Shown here in pieces: positions 8,671-16,505 of a stretch of 64,000 nucleotides of DNA. Position 1 is the stretch's first letter. Each line of letters begins with the position of its first letter. Position numbers and translations under genes: made by a program. A model generated the notes under the pieces. That model was not told the origin of the DNA. It was given only the letters and a program-made list of their open reading frames with translations, and ran no database searches. Source of the DNA: UBA4744 sp963717135 (GTDB lineage: Bacteria > Actinomycetota > Acidimicrobiia > Spongiisociales > UBA4744); the NCBI GenBank assembly GCA_963717135.1, contig CAVQVN010000009.1:1488001-1552000 (forward strand), written 5' to 3'.

Positions 8671-8810
8671 CCCCACTGCAAGGGGGGAGACGCGTCGGCA
8701 CTCCGGTGCCGACGCAGAGGGGGGTCAAGCGATAGCCAGACGCTCTCGTAGCAAGGCTCGACCCCCATCCCCTCGCTTCGCTCGGTACTTCCCCCTTGCA
8801 GGGGAAGCCG
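8671..8810. repeat. C-rich palindromic intergenic element, copy 2
   Basis: About 140 bp with the same plan as 2908-3050: a G-run arm, a variable hairpin (GCGTCGGCA...TGCCGACGC), the core GGGTCAAGCGATAGCCAGAC, CCATCCCCTCG, then CTTCGCTCGGTACTTCCCCC and a closing C/G palindrome. It lies directly upstream of dnaX and so probably contains or displaces its promoter region. Confidence 0.8.
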
Positions 8811-8888
8811 TTCAGTTCTCCTAATAATCCGCCGATGACCGACAATGACGTTGACACTGCGAGGATGCTGTTTCCACGCGCCGGGAGA

Positions 8889-8923
8889 ACTGACCATTGA
8901 AGACTGAAAACTGATGACTCAGG
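8889..8923. repeat. Heptamer array containing the ABC ATPase start codon
   Basis: Units ACTGACC, ATTGAAG, ACTGAAA, ACTGATG, ACTCAGG run without a gap. The ATG of the next gene (8914) is formed by unit four and its second and third codons by unit five. No Shine-Dalgarno sequence lies upstream, so the array has apparently replaced the original translation start region. Confidence 0.8.
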
Positions 8924-9696
8924 AATCTCATCCCTCCGTTTGGGCCAAGGGTCTCGTCCGCCGGTTTGGCAGCAAGGTGGCGGTCGATGGTGTCGACTTG
9001 TCGATCGGGCGTGGAGAGTTCTACGGGCTGCTCGGACCGAACGGTGCCGGCAAGACCACCACGATCAAGATGATCGTTGGTTTGTTGCGTCCGACCGAAG
9101 GAACGGCCGGGATCAACTCCCTCGACACCTGGCGTCAACCGCTCGAAGTGAAGCGGAAGATCGGTGTGCTTCCCGAGGAGTTCAACTTGTATGAACGGCT
9201 CACCGGCGCCGAATTACTCGACTTCACATCGGCGATCCATCGACTTCCAAGAGCGGACGCTATTGCTCGACGTCACGAATTGCTGAGTCTTCTCGACCTC
9301 GACGATGCGGCTTCCGACTTGATCGCCGATTACTCGAGAGGCATGCGGAAGAAGCTGGCGCTGGCCGCCGCGGTCATTCACGCTCCACCCGTCTTGTTCC
9401 TCGACGAGCCGTTTGAAGGCGTCGATGCTGTGAGTGCTCGACTGATCCGGGGCCTTCTGCAGCAATACACGGCTCGAGGGGCGACCATCGTCTTCTCTTC
9501 CCACGTCATGGATCTCGTCGAACGCTTGTGTACCCGGATCGGCATCATGGTGCACGGAAAACTGGTGGTGGAAGCCACCCCGGAGGAACTACGGCGGCAG
9601 TACGGCGTCGCTTCGGTTGAGGACGCTTTCCTGGAAGTCGTCGGAGCCGGCGACATGGATGAAGGATTGGAATGGTTGGGCGCCTCGTCTGGCTGA
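8914..9696 (+). CDS. ABC transporter ATP-binding protein (ABC-2 exporter type)
   Basis: A 260-residue ATPase with Walker A GPNGAGKTTT, Q-loop region VLPEEFNLYERLTG (Glu in place of Gln), the signature YSRGMRKKLALAAA and Walker B VLFLDEPFEGVDA, with the switch His in VFSSHVMD. The signature is YSRGM rather than LSGGQ, typical of gliding/bacteriocin/heme-type ABC-2 exporters. It pairs with the overlapping permease gene. The substrate is unknown. The start codon lies in a repeat array and has no ribosome-binding site, so the true N-terminus could be slightly different. Confidence 0.9.
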   Translation: MTQESHPSVWAKGLVRRFGSKVAVDGVDLSIGRGEFYGLLGPNGAGKTTTIKMIVGLLRPTEGTAGINSLDTWRQPLEVKRKIGVLPEEFNLYERLTGAELLDFTSAIHRLPRADAIARRHELLSLLDLDDAASDLIADYSRGMRKKLALAAAVIHAPPVLFLDEPFEGVDAVSARLIRGLLQQYTARGATIVFSSHVMDLVERLCTRIGIMVHGKLVVEATPEELRRQYGVASVEDAFLEVVGAGDMDEGLEWLGASSG

Positions 9697-11276
9697 AGTG
9701 GCGTTTGCTGGTCAACGGTGTGCGAGCCGATCGGCAGCGCGCCTTCGGGCTCCCCATCGTCACCATCGGCGTGACCGCCATCGGGTTCTGGTTGGCGAGC
9801 AGATATGGTCAAGCTGCCGGAGATATGCCGGACGCCGCGGCCGGCGAATTCACCCTCTGGGTCATGCTGGTGGTCTGGTTGGCCTGGACCACCCTGCCCG
9901 TCTTGTTGTTCCCGCTCGACGAAACCCTCGACCCGGCCCGCTTCTCGCTTGCCCCGATCAGCCGCACGGAATTGATGGCGGGTCTCACCGCCGCCGGGTT
10001 GGTCACCCCGACCATCGTGGTGCCGGTTCTGTTGCTGGCCACCAACGTCGCTCTTTTCTCCGGACCCTTGACCGCCCTGGCGGCACTGATCTCCAGTGCT
10101 CTGCTCCTCGTTCATTTTGTGGTCGGAGGCCAGACCTTCACCGCCCTGGTTTCCCTCATCCTCCGCAGCCGTCGAGGTCGTGATCTGGCCGTGGTGATCG
10201 TCTCCTCGCTGGGATTGATGGGCTTCGCCCTTCAACAGACCATCGCCACGGCCGTCGGCGAATACGGGCTGGCGGGAGCGGTCGAGGTCTACCGCCTCTC
10301 TTCGTGGTGGTGGGCCCTCCCCCCCGTCGCGGCCCAGCAGACGGCCGTAGCCGCCGCCGCCGGAGCATGGGGCCAGGCCATCGTTGCCCTGCTGGTCTCG
10401 GTGGGCTGGCTGGCCGCCATCGTCTCGGTGTGGAATCGTTTGCTACTCCGCCTGGTAACCACCCCGGAGACGAGCCCGCTCCGGAGCACCAAACGGGTGC
10501 GCCGTACGATCTCCGATCGACCCGGGTGGTCGACGACCTTGGTGGTCGCCCGGAAGGAACTCCTCTTCTACGTACGGGATCCCCGGTTGCGGATGGTCTG
10601 GACGGGAGCCGTAATCTTTCTGGGAGTCATCGTCGCCACCCTGCTACTCGGAACCACCCAACTGAGTGACATCCAGCGGGCCAGTTGGCTGCCGTTGCTT
10701 GGCCCGATGGTGGTGATTTTCATTGGCTTGCCGGTCGCTCTCAATCAGTTCGGATGGGAGCGCAACGCCGCCTCCTTCCTCTTCGCCCTCCCGGCCGGGC
10801 CCCGACAGCTGCTCATCGGCAAGAACCTGGCAGCCGGCACGGCCTTGATCGTCGAGACGATGGCCTTGTCGGTGATCCTCGCCTGGGTGAGCGGAGGATG
10901 GGCAAGCATGTTGATGGTCCCACCGCTGGCCCTCACCGCCATCGGCTGTCAGCTCGCCGTCGGGAACATTGTGTCCGTGCTGGCTCCGCTCCGTTTGCCG
11001 GATATGGGCACCGATCTCTTCGCCCAGGCCACCGAACAGGGTTGCCTGGCGATCACCGCGCAGATGGTTTCTTTCTTCATAATCGGACTGCTGATGACCC
11101 CTCCGGCGGCCGCATATGTGCTGGTCGTCGAATTCGGCCAGAACCTCAGTCCGATCACCGTTTCGCTCCTTTCCCTGGTGTGGGGGAGCGTTATCTACAT
11201 ATTCGGGTTGTGGATTGCCGGCCGGGTGCTGCGGAAACGCATCCCGGAAATGGTGGCCATGGTGCAAACGGTCTGA
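9672..11276 (+). CDS. ABC-2 type permease
   Basis: A 534-residue polytopic membrane protein with roughly 12 hydrophobic segments. It overlaps the 3' end of the ATPase gene by 25 bp, with an AAGGA site in front of its ATG, so the two subunits are co-translated. A cytoplasmic linker of charged residues (about 255-295) divides two membrane blocks, consistent with a fused or double ABC-2 permease. No family-specific substrate clue is visible. Confidence 0.85.
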   Translation: MVGRLVWLKWRLLVNGVRADRQRAFGLPIVTIGVTAIGFWLASRYGQAAGDMPDAAAGEFTLWVMLVVWLAWTTLPVLLFPLDETLDPARFSLAPISRTELMAGLTAAGLVTPTIVVPVLLLATNVALFSGPLTALAALISSALLLVHFVVGGQTFTALVSLILRSRRGRDLAVVIVSSLGLMGFALQQTIATAVGEYGLAGAVEVYRLSSWWWALPPVAAQQTAVAAAAGAWGQAIVALLVSVGWLAAIVSVWNRLLLRLVTTPETSPLRSTKRVRRTISDRPGWSTTLVVARKELLFYVRDPRLRMVWTGAVIFLGVIVATLLLGTTQLSDIQRASWLPLLGPMVVIFIGLPVALNQFGWERNAASFLFALPAGPRQLLIGKNLAAGTALIVETMALSVILAWVSGGWASMLMVPPLALTAIGCQLAVGNIVSVLAPLRLPDMGTDLFAQATEQGCLAITAQMVSFFIIGLLMTPPAAAYVLVVEFGQNLSPITVSLLSLVWGSVIYIFGLWIAGRVLRKRIPEMVAMVQTV

Positions 11277-11300
11277 AAGCTAGCTTCGCTCGCTTTCAGA
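11272..11300. terminator. Stem-loop at the end of the ABC exporter operon
   Basis: A 9-bp perfect stem (TCTGAAAGC, GCTTTCAGA) includes the permease stop codon. There is no U-tract on the plus strand; the next sequence is a heptamer array. It may be a weak terminator or only part of the repeat cluster. Confidence 0.45.
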
Positions 11301-11302
11301 CC

Positions 11303-11323
11303 GCAGTAGTCAGTGATTAGTCC
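11303..11323. repeat. Heptamer array at the 3' side of the four-helix-bundle gene
   Basis: On the reverse strand the units read ACTAATC, ACTGACT, ACTGC. The array touches the stop codon of the four-helix-bundle gene, whose last codons (LNTED) abut the same words. It is the mirror partner of the array at 11725-11759. Confidence 0.75.
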
Positions 11324-11673
11324 TCCGTGTTCAGTTTCTTGGAGAGACCCGAGAGCATTCGTTTGACTTCTCTGGTCCTGTTCGTCAACTCGTTGTACAC
11401 GCCCAAAGGGAGCAGGCTGAGGTCCCTGGATAGAAGAAGCTGGTATTCAAGTTCGCTAGCCGATCCACCGGCGATAGTGAGGAATCTCGCAAAGTCGCCG
11501 CGACTGTCTCGGCCACATCCCTCGGCGATGTTTGTGGGAACTGAGGTGGCCGATCTCCTTATCTGTCGGGTCAGTTCGTATAGCTCATTCGGGGGGAAGC
11601 CCTTGGTGGAGCGGTACACCTCTAGTGCCAGATCGTGAGCCTTCTGCCAGACAACGAGTTTGGTGAAATCTTG
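11317..11673 (-). CDS. Four-helix bundle protein (S23 / 23S rRNA intervening-sequence type), 5' end defective
   Basis: Family hallmarks are clear: KLVVWQKAHDLALEVY, YELTRQIRRSATSVPTNIAEGCGR, FARFLTIAGGSASELEYQL and a C-terminal helix. These small helical proteins are encoded in intervening sequences of 23S rRNA and as free-standing genes; the fold is shared with the Avd protein of diversity-generating retroelements. The first codon usable in frame is GTG 11619, yet homology continues upstream to about 11673 (QDFTKLVVWQ) in the same frame, with no ATG, GTG or TTG before a stop. An ATG lies in another frame near 11685, so a one-base shift near 11673-11680 or loss of the start is likely. Confidence 0.8.
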   Translation of the reverse strand, partial: QDFTKLVVWQKAHDLALEVYRSTKGFPPNELYELTRQIRRSATSVPTNIAEGCGRDSRGDFARFLTIAGGSASELEYQLLLSRDLSLLPLGVYNELTNRTREVKRMLSGLSKKLNTED

Positions 11674-11724
11674 CCTCGAAGCACATGTATCACGCCGTCG
11701 GCCGTCTACCTACCACTCTCTCTG

Positions 11725-11759
11725 GCTGACGACTGATTACTGATCACTGACGACTTCGG
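11725..11759. repeat. Heptamer array upstream of the four-helix-bundle gene
   Basis: Units after GGCTGACG read ACTGATT, ACTGATC, ACTGACG, ACTTCGG in exact 7-base register. With 11303-11323 it brackets the four-helix-bundle gene in inverted orientation. It ends 28 bp before the deoxyribonucleotidase start. Confidence 0.85.
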
Positions 11760-11787
11760 GATAGACGATCTCCCGTACAATCTCCAC

Positions 11788-12354
11788 ATGACATCCTTGC
11801 GTTTAGGTATCGACCTCGATGGGGTCGTGGCCGATTTCGTGGCCGGGTGGATCAGCCGGTACAACCAGGAATTCGAAGCTGATCTGACTCCCGCCTCTGT
11901 GCAGACCTGGGATGGTTTGCACACGCTTACGCACTTTCGCGACAAGGCGGAGTTCTGGAAGTGGGCCAGCGAGCATGGGGGCGGCAGCGTCTTTCGCCAT
12001 CTCGAAACCTACGACGGAGCAACCGACGCACTCCACGAGCTGGCCGGGCACGGTCACGAGATTGTCATCATCACGTTGAAGCCGGACTGGGCCGTCCACG
12101 ACACATTTGCCTGGATTGCCGACCACCGGATTCCCACTCGGGAAATCCACGTTACGGGTGAGAAGTGGAAAGTGGCGTGTGACGTCTATCTCGACGATTC
12201 CCCGGAGCAGCTGGATCGTTATCTCGAGAAACGACCCGATAGTCTCGTCTGCCGTTTTGTGCGTCCGTGGAACAGCCCAGTTGAGGGGGTCAACGACGTG
12301 CAAAGCTGGCCCGAGTTCGTCGAACGCGTCCAGGCCTTCGCGGCAGGGAGATAA
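11788..12354 (+). CDS. 5'(3')-deoxyribonucleotidase family protein
   Basis: A 188-residue HAD-superfamily enzyme of the NT5C type, which removes phosphate from deoxynucleoside monophosphates. Motif I is complete (GIDLDGVVADFVAGW), Thr of motif II is in VIITLKP, and motif IV is VYLDDSPEQLDRY with Lys before it (GEKWKVACD). Length fits the family. It stands alone; no ribosome-binding site is evident, and the DNA in front is repeat. Confidence 0.82.
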   Translation: MTSLRLGIDLDGVVADFVAGWISRYNQEFEADLTPASVQTWDGLHTLTHFRDKAEFWKWASEHGGGSVFRHLETYDGATDALHELAGHGHEIVIITLKPDWAVHDTFAWIADHRIPTREIHVTGEKWKVACDVYLDDSPEQLDRYLEKRPDSLVCRFVRPWNSPVEGVNDVQSWPEFVERVQAFAAGR

Positions 12355-12472
12355 GGGTCCTTCGCCCGTTTATCTACCGACCTCCGCCGACTGGGAGGGC
12401 ACCACCTCTCCGTAGTACCCTTGTTCCTGCGGCAGCAGCCGCGCTGGAAGCTGCACAAAGGAGTACGTTCGA

Positions 12473-13600
12473 ATGAAGTTCACCAAGGTACTGGTGCTTC
12501 TGCTGGTGTTGGGTCTGATCGCCGCCGCGTGTGCGAGCGATGCCGAGGAAACCACAACAACAGCGGCACCCGCAACCACCGCAGCAACAACGACGACAAC
12601 AGAAGCGACCACCACTACCGAAGAGCCCATGGCGGCAGTCGGTTCGCCGGAGAACCCGGTAAAAGTGCTGTTCGTGCCATCGGTCGAGGCAGAAGTGATT
12701 GTCACCGGCGGTGACATCATGAAAGCGGCGCTCGAAGACGCCACCGGCCTCAGCTTCGAAGTCTCCGTGCCGACCTCGTATGCGGCCACCATCGAAGAGA
12801 TGTGTGCCTCGCCGGACAACACCATGGGATTCATCCCGGGCCTCGGCTACGTGTTGGCCAGCAACCGCTGCGGCGTCGATGTGTCGTTCAAGGCCGTCCG
12901 CTTCGGATGGTCGGTCTACTGGGCCCAGATCCTGGTCCCGCGTGACAGCGATATCGAGAGCATCGAAGACCTCGAGGGCCTGACCTGGGCTTTCCCGGAC
13001 ACGGGATCGACCTCGGGTTACATGGTGCCGACATTGATGTTCGACGAAGCCGGCGTCACTCCCGGTGAGCGAGTGGAGGCCGGCGGGCACCCACAGGCGG
13101 CCCTGGCCGTCTATCGCGGTGAAGCCGACTTCGCCACGACGTTCTTCAGCCCACCGTTGACTCCCAATTTCGACTGGGCAATCGGCGATGACCCGGAAAT
13201 CCCGGACGACATCATCGATTCGTGTGCCCCGAACGAAGACGGGTCGCGGCTGTTCTGTGGTCCTGAAGATGCGCAATGGCGGGTGCTCGATGCCCGGGCC
13301 AGTGCCCGTGCCGATGCGCCGGACATCATTCAGAAGGTGAAGATCCTGATGATCTCACCGGAGATCCCCAACGACACCTTGTCGTTCGGTCCGGAATTCC
13401 CCGATGACGTCCGTAGCCAAATTGAAGATGCCCTGGTGGCCTTCGCGGCTGAGTGCGACGACAACGAAGACTGTGCCTGGAATCAGTCGATCGGCAACCA
13501 GGACTTCTACGGCTGGACCAGCATTGATCCGGCCGTCGACTCGGAGTACGACAGCCTCCGCAGAATCGTCGACCTGGTCGGCTACGAGCTGGAGGGCTAG
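12473..13600 (+). CDS. phnD: Phosphate/phosphite/phosphonate ABC transporter substrate-binding lipoprotein
   Basis: A 375-residue PhnD-family solute-binding protein. The lipoprotein signal peptide ends in the lipobox IAAAC, and a long Thr/Glu/Ala linker (about residues 25-50) tethers the receptor domain, a style common in Acidimicrobiia. The binding fold includes VKVLFVPSVEAE, ASPDNTMGFIPGLGYVLAS and the FPDTGSTSGYMVPTLMF block shared by this family. A clean AAGGAG site precedes ATG. The ligand could be phosphate, phosphite or an organophosphonate. First gene of phnD-C-E, separated from phnC by a strong stem-loop. Confidence 0.88.
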   Translation: MKFTKVLVLLLVLGLIAAACASDAEETTTTAAPATTAATTTTTEATTTTEEPMAAVGSPENPVKVLFVPSVEAEVIVTGGDIMKAALEDATGLSFEVSVPTSYAATIEEMCASPDNTMGFIPGLGYVLASNRCGVDVSFKAVRFGWSVYWAQILVPRDSDIESIEDLEGLTWAFPDTGSTSGYMVPTLMFDEAGVTPGERVEAGGHPQAALAVYRGEADFATTFFSPPLTPNFDWAIGDDPEIPDDIIDSCAPNEDGSRLFCGPEDAQWRVLDARASARADAPDIIQKVKILMISPEIPNDTLSFGPEFPDDVRSQIEDALVAFAAECDDNEDCAWNQSIGNQDFYGWTSIDPAVDSEYDSLRRIVDLVGYELEG

Positions 13601-13626
13601 GAAAAGGCCTCTCCATGAGGAATCGA

Positions 13627-13660
13627 AACCGGGCAGGGGATCGGATCCCCTGCCCGGTTC
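13627..13660 (+). terminator. Intercistronic stem-loop between phnD and phnC
   Basis: A near-perfect stem of about 16 bp (AACCGGGCAGGGGATC against its complement) with a two-base loop. No U-run follows, and phnC continues 44 bp downstream. The likely role is to stabilise or partly terminate the phnD message so that the binding protein is made in excess over ATPase and permease. Confidence 0.7.
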
Positions 13661-13703
13661 GCGAAAGGCTCTCTGGGGGCGAGAAAGGATGGGCTAGCGA
13701 GGC

Positions 13704-14456
13704 ATGCTGAAGGTTGAACACCTCACCAAGATCTACGAGGGAGGCACGCTGGCTCTCGACGATGTCAACTTCGAGGTCCCGGATGGCCAGTTCCTGGCCG
13801 TCATCGGACTGAGCGGTTCAGGCAAGTCGACCCTACTGCGATGCATCAACCGCCTGATCGAACCCACCGAGGGAACTATCACCTGGAACGGTGTCGACGT
13901 TACCAAGGCGTCCCAGGAGGAAATGCGCCGGATTCGTCGGCGAATCGGCATGGTGTTCCAGCACTTCAATCTGGTCCACCGTTCCAAAGTCCTGACCAAC
14001 GTGCTGCAGGGAAGCCTCGGATATGTGAACCCGGCGTTGAGCCTGGTCAATCGGTTCCCCAAAGATCAAGTACGCAAGGCTTACCAGCAGCTGGCAAGGG
14101 TAGGTCTGGAAGAAAAGGCGGCCCAGCGAGCCGATGAGTTGAGCGGTGGTCAGCAACAGCGGGTGGGGGTTGCCCGGGCTCTCATGCAGGACCCTGAGAT
14201 GATCCTGGCGGATGAGCCGGTGGCCAGCCTCGACCCGGTCCTGGCCCACAGCATCATGCAGTATCTCGAAAGGATCAACGACGAAGACCGGGTGACCGTG
14301 CTGTGTTCACTGCACTTCCTCGACCTGGTTCACCGGTATGCCGATCGCGCCATCGCCCTCAATGAAGGCAAGCTGGTGTTCGAGGGCCCGCCTTCTGAAA
14401 TCGACGACGACAAATTCAAGGAGATCTACGGACAGGAGGCTGAGCGCGTTGGCTGA
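13704..14456 (+). CDS. phnC: Phosphonate-type ABC transporter ATP-binding protein
   Basis: A 250-residue PhnC-like ATPase: Walker A GLSGSGKSTLLR, Q-loop FQHFNLVHRSKVLTNVLQG, signature LSGGQQQRVGVARAL, Walker B MILADEPVASLDP and switch His in CSLHFLDLV. The phrase LVHRSKVLTNVL is typical of PhnC. It overlaps the next gene by 8 bp. Together with phnD and phnE it makes a complete importer. Confidence 0.93.
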   Translation: MLKVEHLTKIYEGGTLALDDVNFEVPDGQFLAVIGLSGSGKSTLLRCINRLIEPTEGTITWNGVDVTKASQEEMRRIRRRIGMVFQHFNLVHRSKVLTNVLQGSLGYVNPALSLVNRFPKDQVRKAYQQLARVGLEEKAAQRADELSGGQQQRVGVARALMQDPEMILADEPVASLDPVLAHSIMQYLERINDEDRVTVLCSLHFLDLVHRYADRAIALNEGKLVFEGPPSEIDDDKFKEIYGQEAERVG

Positions 14457-16380
14457 CAGCAAAGACACCTCTCAGCAACCGCCGCTCGATCCGATGCCGC
14501 TAGAGCCCAAGCGTGGCCTGAAACGGACCATCTTTTTCATCCTGGCGATGGTTTTCGGTGTCATCGTCTATGCCTACGGGTTCGACGTCACCAGGGTCAA
14601 TCTCGACGAGATCAAGTCCGAAACCCGTCAGACCCAATTGGTGCGCGTGCTGCGAGCGTTGGCCCGACCCGACCTACTCACCTACGAGCGTGTATCGACG
14701 CCCACGGACGCGGCCTTTGCGATGCCATGTCCGGCCGGAGGCTTCACCGCCGACGAAGTAGACGAGAATGCTCGCCACATCACGATTGAACCGGCCTGCG
14801 TCGAGCCGGGAGGCAAGATCACCGTCCGCGGCTCCAACTTCTCCGCCAATGCCCGGGGCACCCTCGTCCAGGTGCCACCCTCCGACGATCTCGAGCTGCG
14901 ATTGGATGAGTTCCAGGTCGACGGCAACGGGGATTTTGAGATCGTCGTGAACACCCGGGAACGGGAGAGCGATCAGCCGCAGACCATCCGGGCGATCACC
15001 CGAGAGAACATCGGCACGATCTTCAACCCCGCCCAGGTTGAGGTAACCGATGACAGCGGAAACGTCTCCACGGTCAGATCACCGCGGATCTCCAAATCCA
15101 CTACCGACACGTGGGACCGCATCATTGAGACCGTTTTCCTCGCCTTCCTCGCCACCACGCTGGGAACCATCATCGCCGTACCGCTCAGCTTCATGGCGGC
15201 CCGCAACCTGATGAGAGACATCAGTGTCCCGATGACCAAGCTGGCCCTTCAGCTTCTCGCCATGCCGATTGGAGTCGGGGTGGGCATCCTGGCCGCCGGA
15301 TGGGCGAGAACGATCAGTGAACAGCTCACCGACTCGAACTTGCTGGTGGTTCTGGGATTGGTGGTAATACCGTTCCTGATGGTGCTGGCGTTCCGCTGGG
15401 CGCTCCCACCGGTTGAGGAAGAGCCACCCACTCCGGCCGAACGCAGCGTGCGGGCTTTGGTCATCTCGATCGCCTCGGTAGGCGGAATAGTGGTGTTGTT
15501 CTTGCTGGCCAGTCTTATGGTGACGGTCGGCGAGTGGCTCGCCCCCCGGCTGGCGAACTTCGATTTCCTCGGGTCGTTCGTGGCCAGCCTCGGCGACATC
15601 CTCAATGCCATAATCACCCTGCTCACTGCATTGGCGACGGCCGGTGTGTTGATGAATCTCGCCGGGAAGCTGGGTATGTGGATGAAGGGCCATCTCCCCG
15701 ACGGGTTTATCAAAGTGTTCCGAATCCCGCTGGCCGCCGCCGCCGGAGCCGTCCTGGCCGTCCTGATCGGGATCGGAATCGGATCGCTCTATCAGATCAC
15801 CGACCCGATGAAGATCTACTGGGTGCCGGCTGCGGTGGGGGCCGCCATCGGGTTGGCCTTGGCGCTCCGTGCCTATCAAAAGGAGCAGGTCGGGATCGGG
15901 TTGTCGATCTACTACATTGCCCGAACCATTTTCAACGCCATCCGGTCGATCGAGCCGCTGGTGATGGTCATCGTGTTCGTGGTATGGGTCGGCATTGGAC
16001 CGTTCGCCGGGTCATTGGCCCTCGCTCTCCACACCGTGGCCGCCCTGGCCAAGCTCTACTCGGAGCAAGTGGAGAGCATCCTGCCCGGTCCGATCGAAGC
16101 CGTGAAAGCGTCGGGGGCGACCAGGATCCAGACCATCGTCTACGCCGTTATCCCCCAGATCGTCCCGCCGTACATCTCCTTCACTTTGTACCGCTGGGAT
16201 ATCAACGTTCGTATGTCGACCATCATCGGGTTTGCCGGTGGCGGTGGTATCGGTTTCCTACTTCAGCAGAACATCCGGTTGCTCAACTACCGGGCGGCCT
16301 CCGTGAACATGCTGGCCATCGCCATCGTGGTGGCGTCCATGGATTACCTGAGCTCGAGGATTCGCGAGCGGATTGTGTAG
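14449..16380 (+). CDS. phnE: PhnE-type ABC permease with an inserted extracytoplasmic domain
   Basis: I start at TTG 14449, which has AGGAGG upstream and overlaps phnC by 8 bp, giving 643 residues, more than twice a usual PhnE. After one N-terminal membrane helix (residues about 22-42) comes a soluble stretch of about 190 residues with an Ig-like/IPT-like look (ITIEPACVEPGGKITVRGS, SNFSANARGTLVQVP). Two membrane blocks follow; the C-terminal one carries the permease signature EAVKASGATRIQTIVYAVIPQIVP. The extra domain probably sits outside the membrane, facing the binding protein. Confidence 0.85.
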   Translation: MADSKDTSQQPPLDPMPLEPKRGLKRTIFFILAMVFGVIVYAYGFDVTRVNLDEIKSETRQTQLVRVLRALARPDLLTYERVSTPTDAAFAMPCPAGGFTADEVDENARHITIEPACVEPGGKITVRGSNFSANARGTLVQVPPSDDLELRLDEFQVDGNGDFEIVVNTRERESDQPQTIRAITRENIGTIFNPAQVEVTDDSGNVSTVRSPRISKSTTDTWDRIIETVFLAFLATTLGTIIAVPLSFMAARNLMRDISVPMTKLALQLLAMPIGVGVGILAAGWARTISEQLTDSNLLVVLGLVVIPFLMVLAFRWALPPVEEEPPTPAERSVRALVISIASVGGIVVLFLLASLMVTVGEWLAPRLANFDFLGSFVASLGDILNAIITLLTALATAGVLMNLAGKLGMWMKGHLPDGFIKVFRIPLAAAAGAVLAVLIGIGIGSLYQITDPMKIYWVPAAVGAAIGLALALRAYQKEQVGIGLSIYYIARTIFNAIRSIEPLVMVIVFVVWVGIGPFAGSLALALHTVAALAKLYSEQVESILPGPIEAVKASGATRIQTIVYAVIPQIVPPYISFTLYRWDINVRMSTIIGFAGGGGIGFLLQQNIRLLNYRAASVNMLAIAIVVASMDYLSSRIRERIV

Positions 16381-16410
16381 CTGAGGCACCCAGGGGCGCC
16401 TCGGCTGTTC

Positions 16411-16488
16411 TTGGGAACAGTCCCCCCACAGGGGAAAGTACCGCAGCGGCGGAGCCGCTGGGGTGGCGGGGCAGGCTCGCTTGGTGAG
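16411..16488. repeat. C-rich palindromic element, copy 3 (short form)
   Basis: About 78 bp between phnE and dgt: AACAGTCCCCCCACAGGGG, AAAGTACCGCAGCGGCGGAG, CCGCTGGGGTGGCGGGG. It matches the first 60 bp of the element at 18258-18460 almost base for base. Confidence 0.75.
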
Positions 16489-16505
16489 CGTCCTAACCTT
16501 GGGTC

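Noticed and set aside
8617..8676. Extra 20 residues at the DnaX N-terminus
   Set aside because: Open frame, but it extends toward a C-rich repeat, is Pro/Ala-rich and not DnaX-like; GTG 8616 fits the family start.
9378..10235. Long reverse-strand open frame over the ABC exporter genes
   Set aside because: Low-complexity Gln/Gly/His/Arg-rich translation antisense to clear coding sequence; a codon-bias shadow.
15079..15879. 266-codon reverse open frame over phnE
   Set aside because: Same antisense compositional pattern (Gln/Asp/His-rich); no family motif and no ribosome-binding site.
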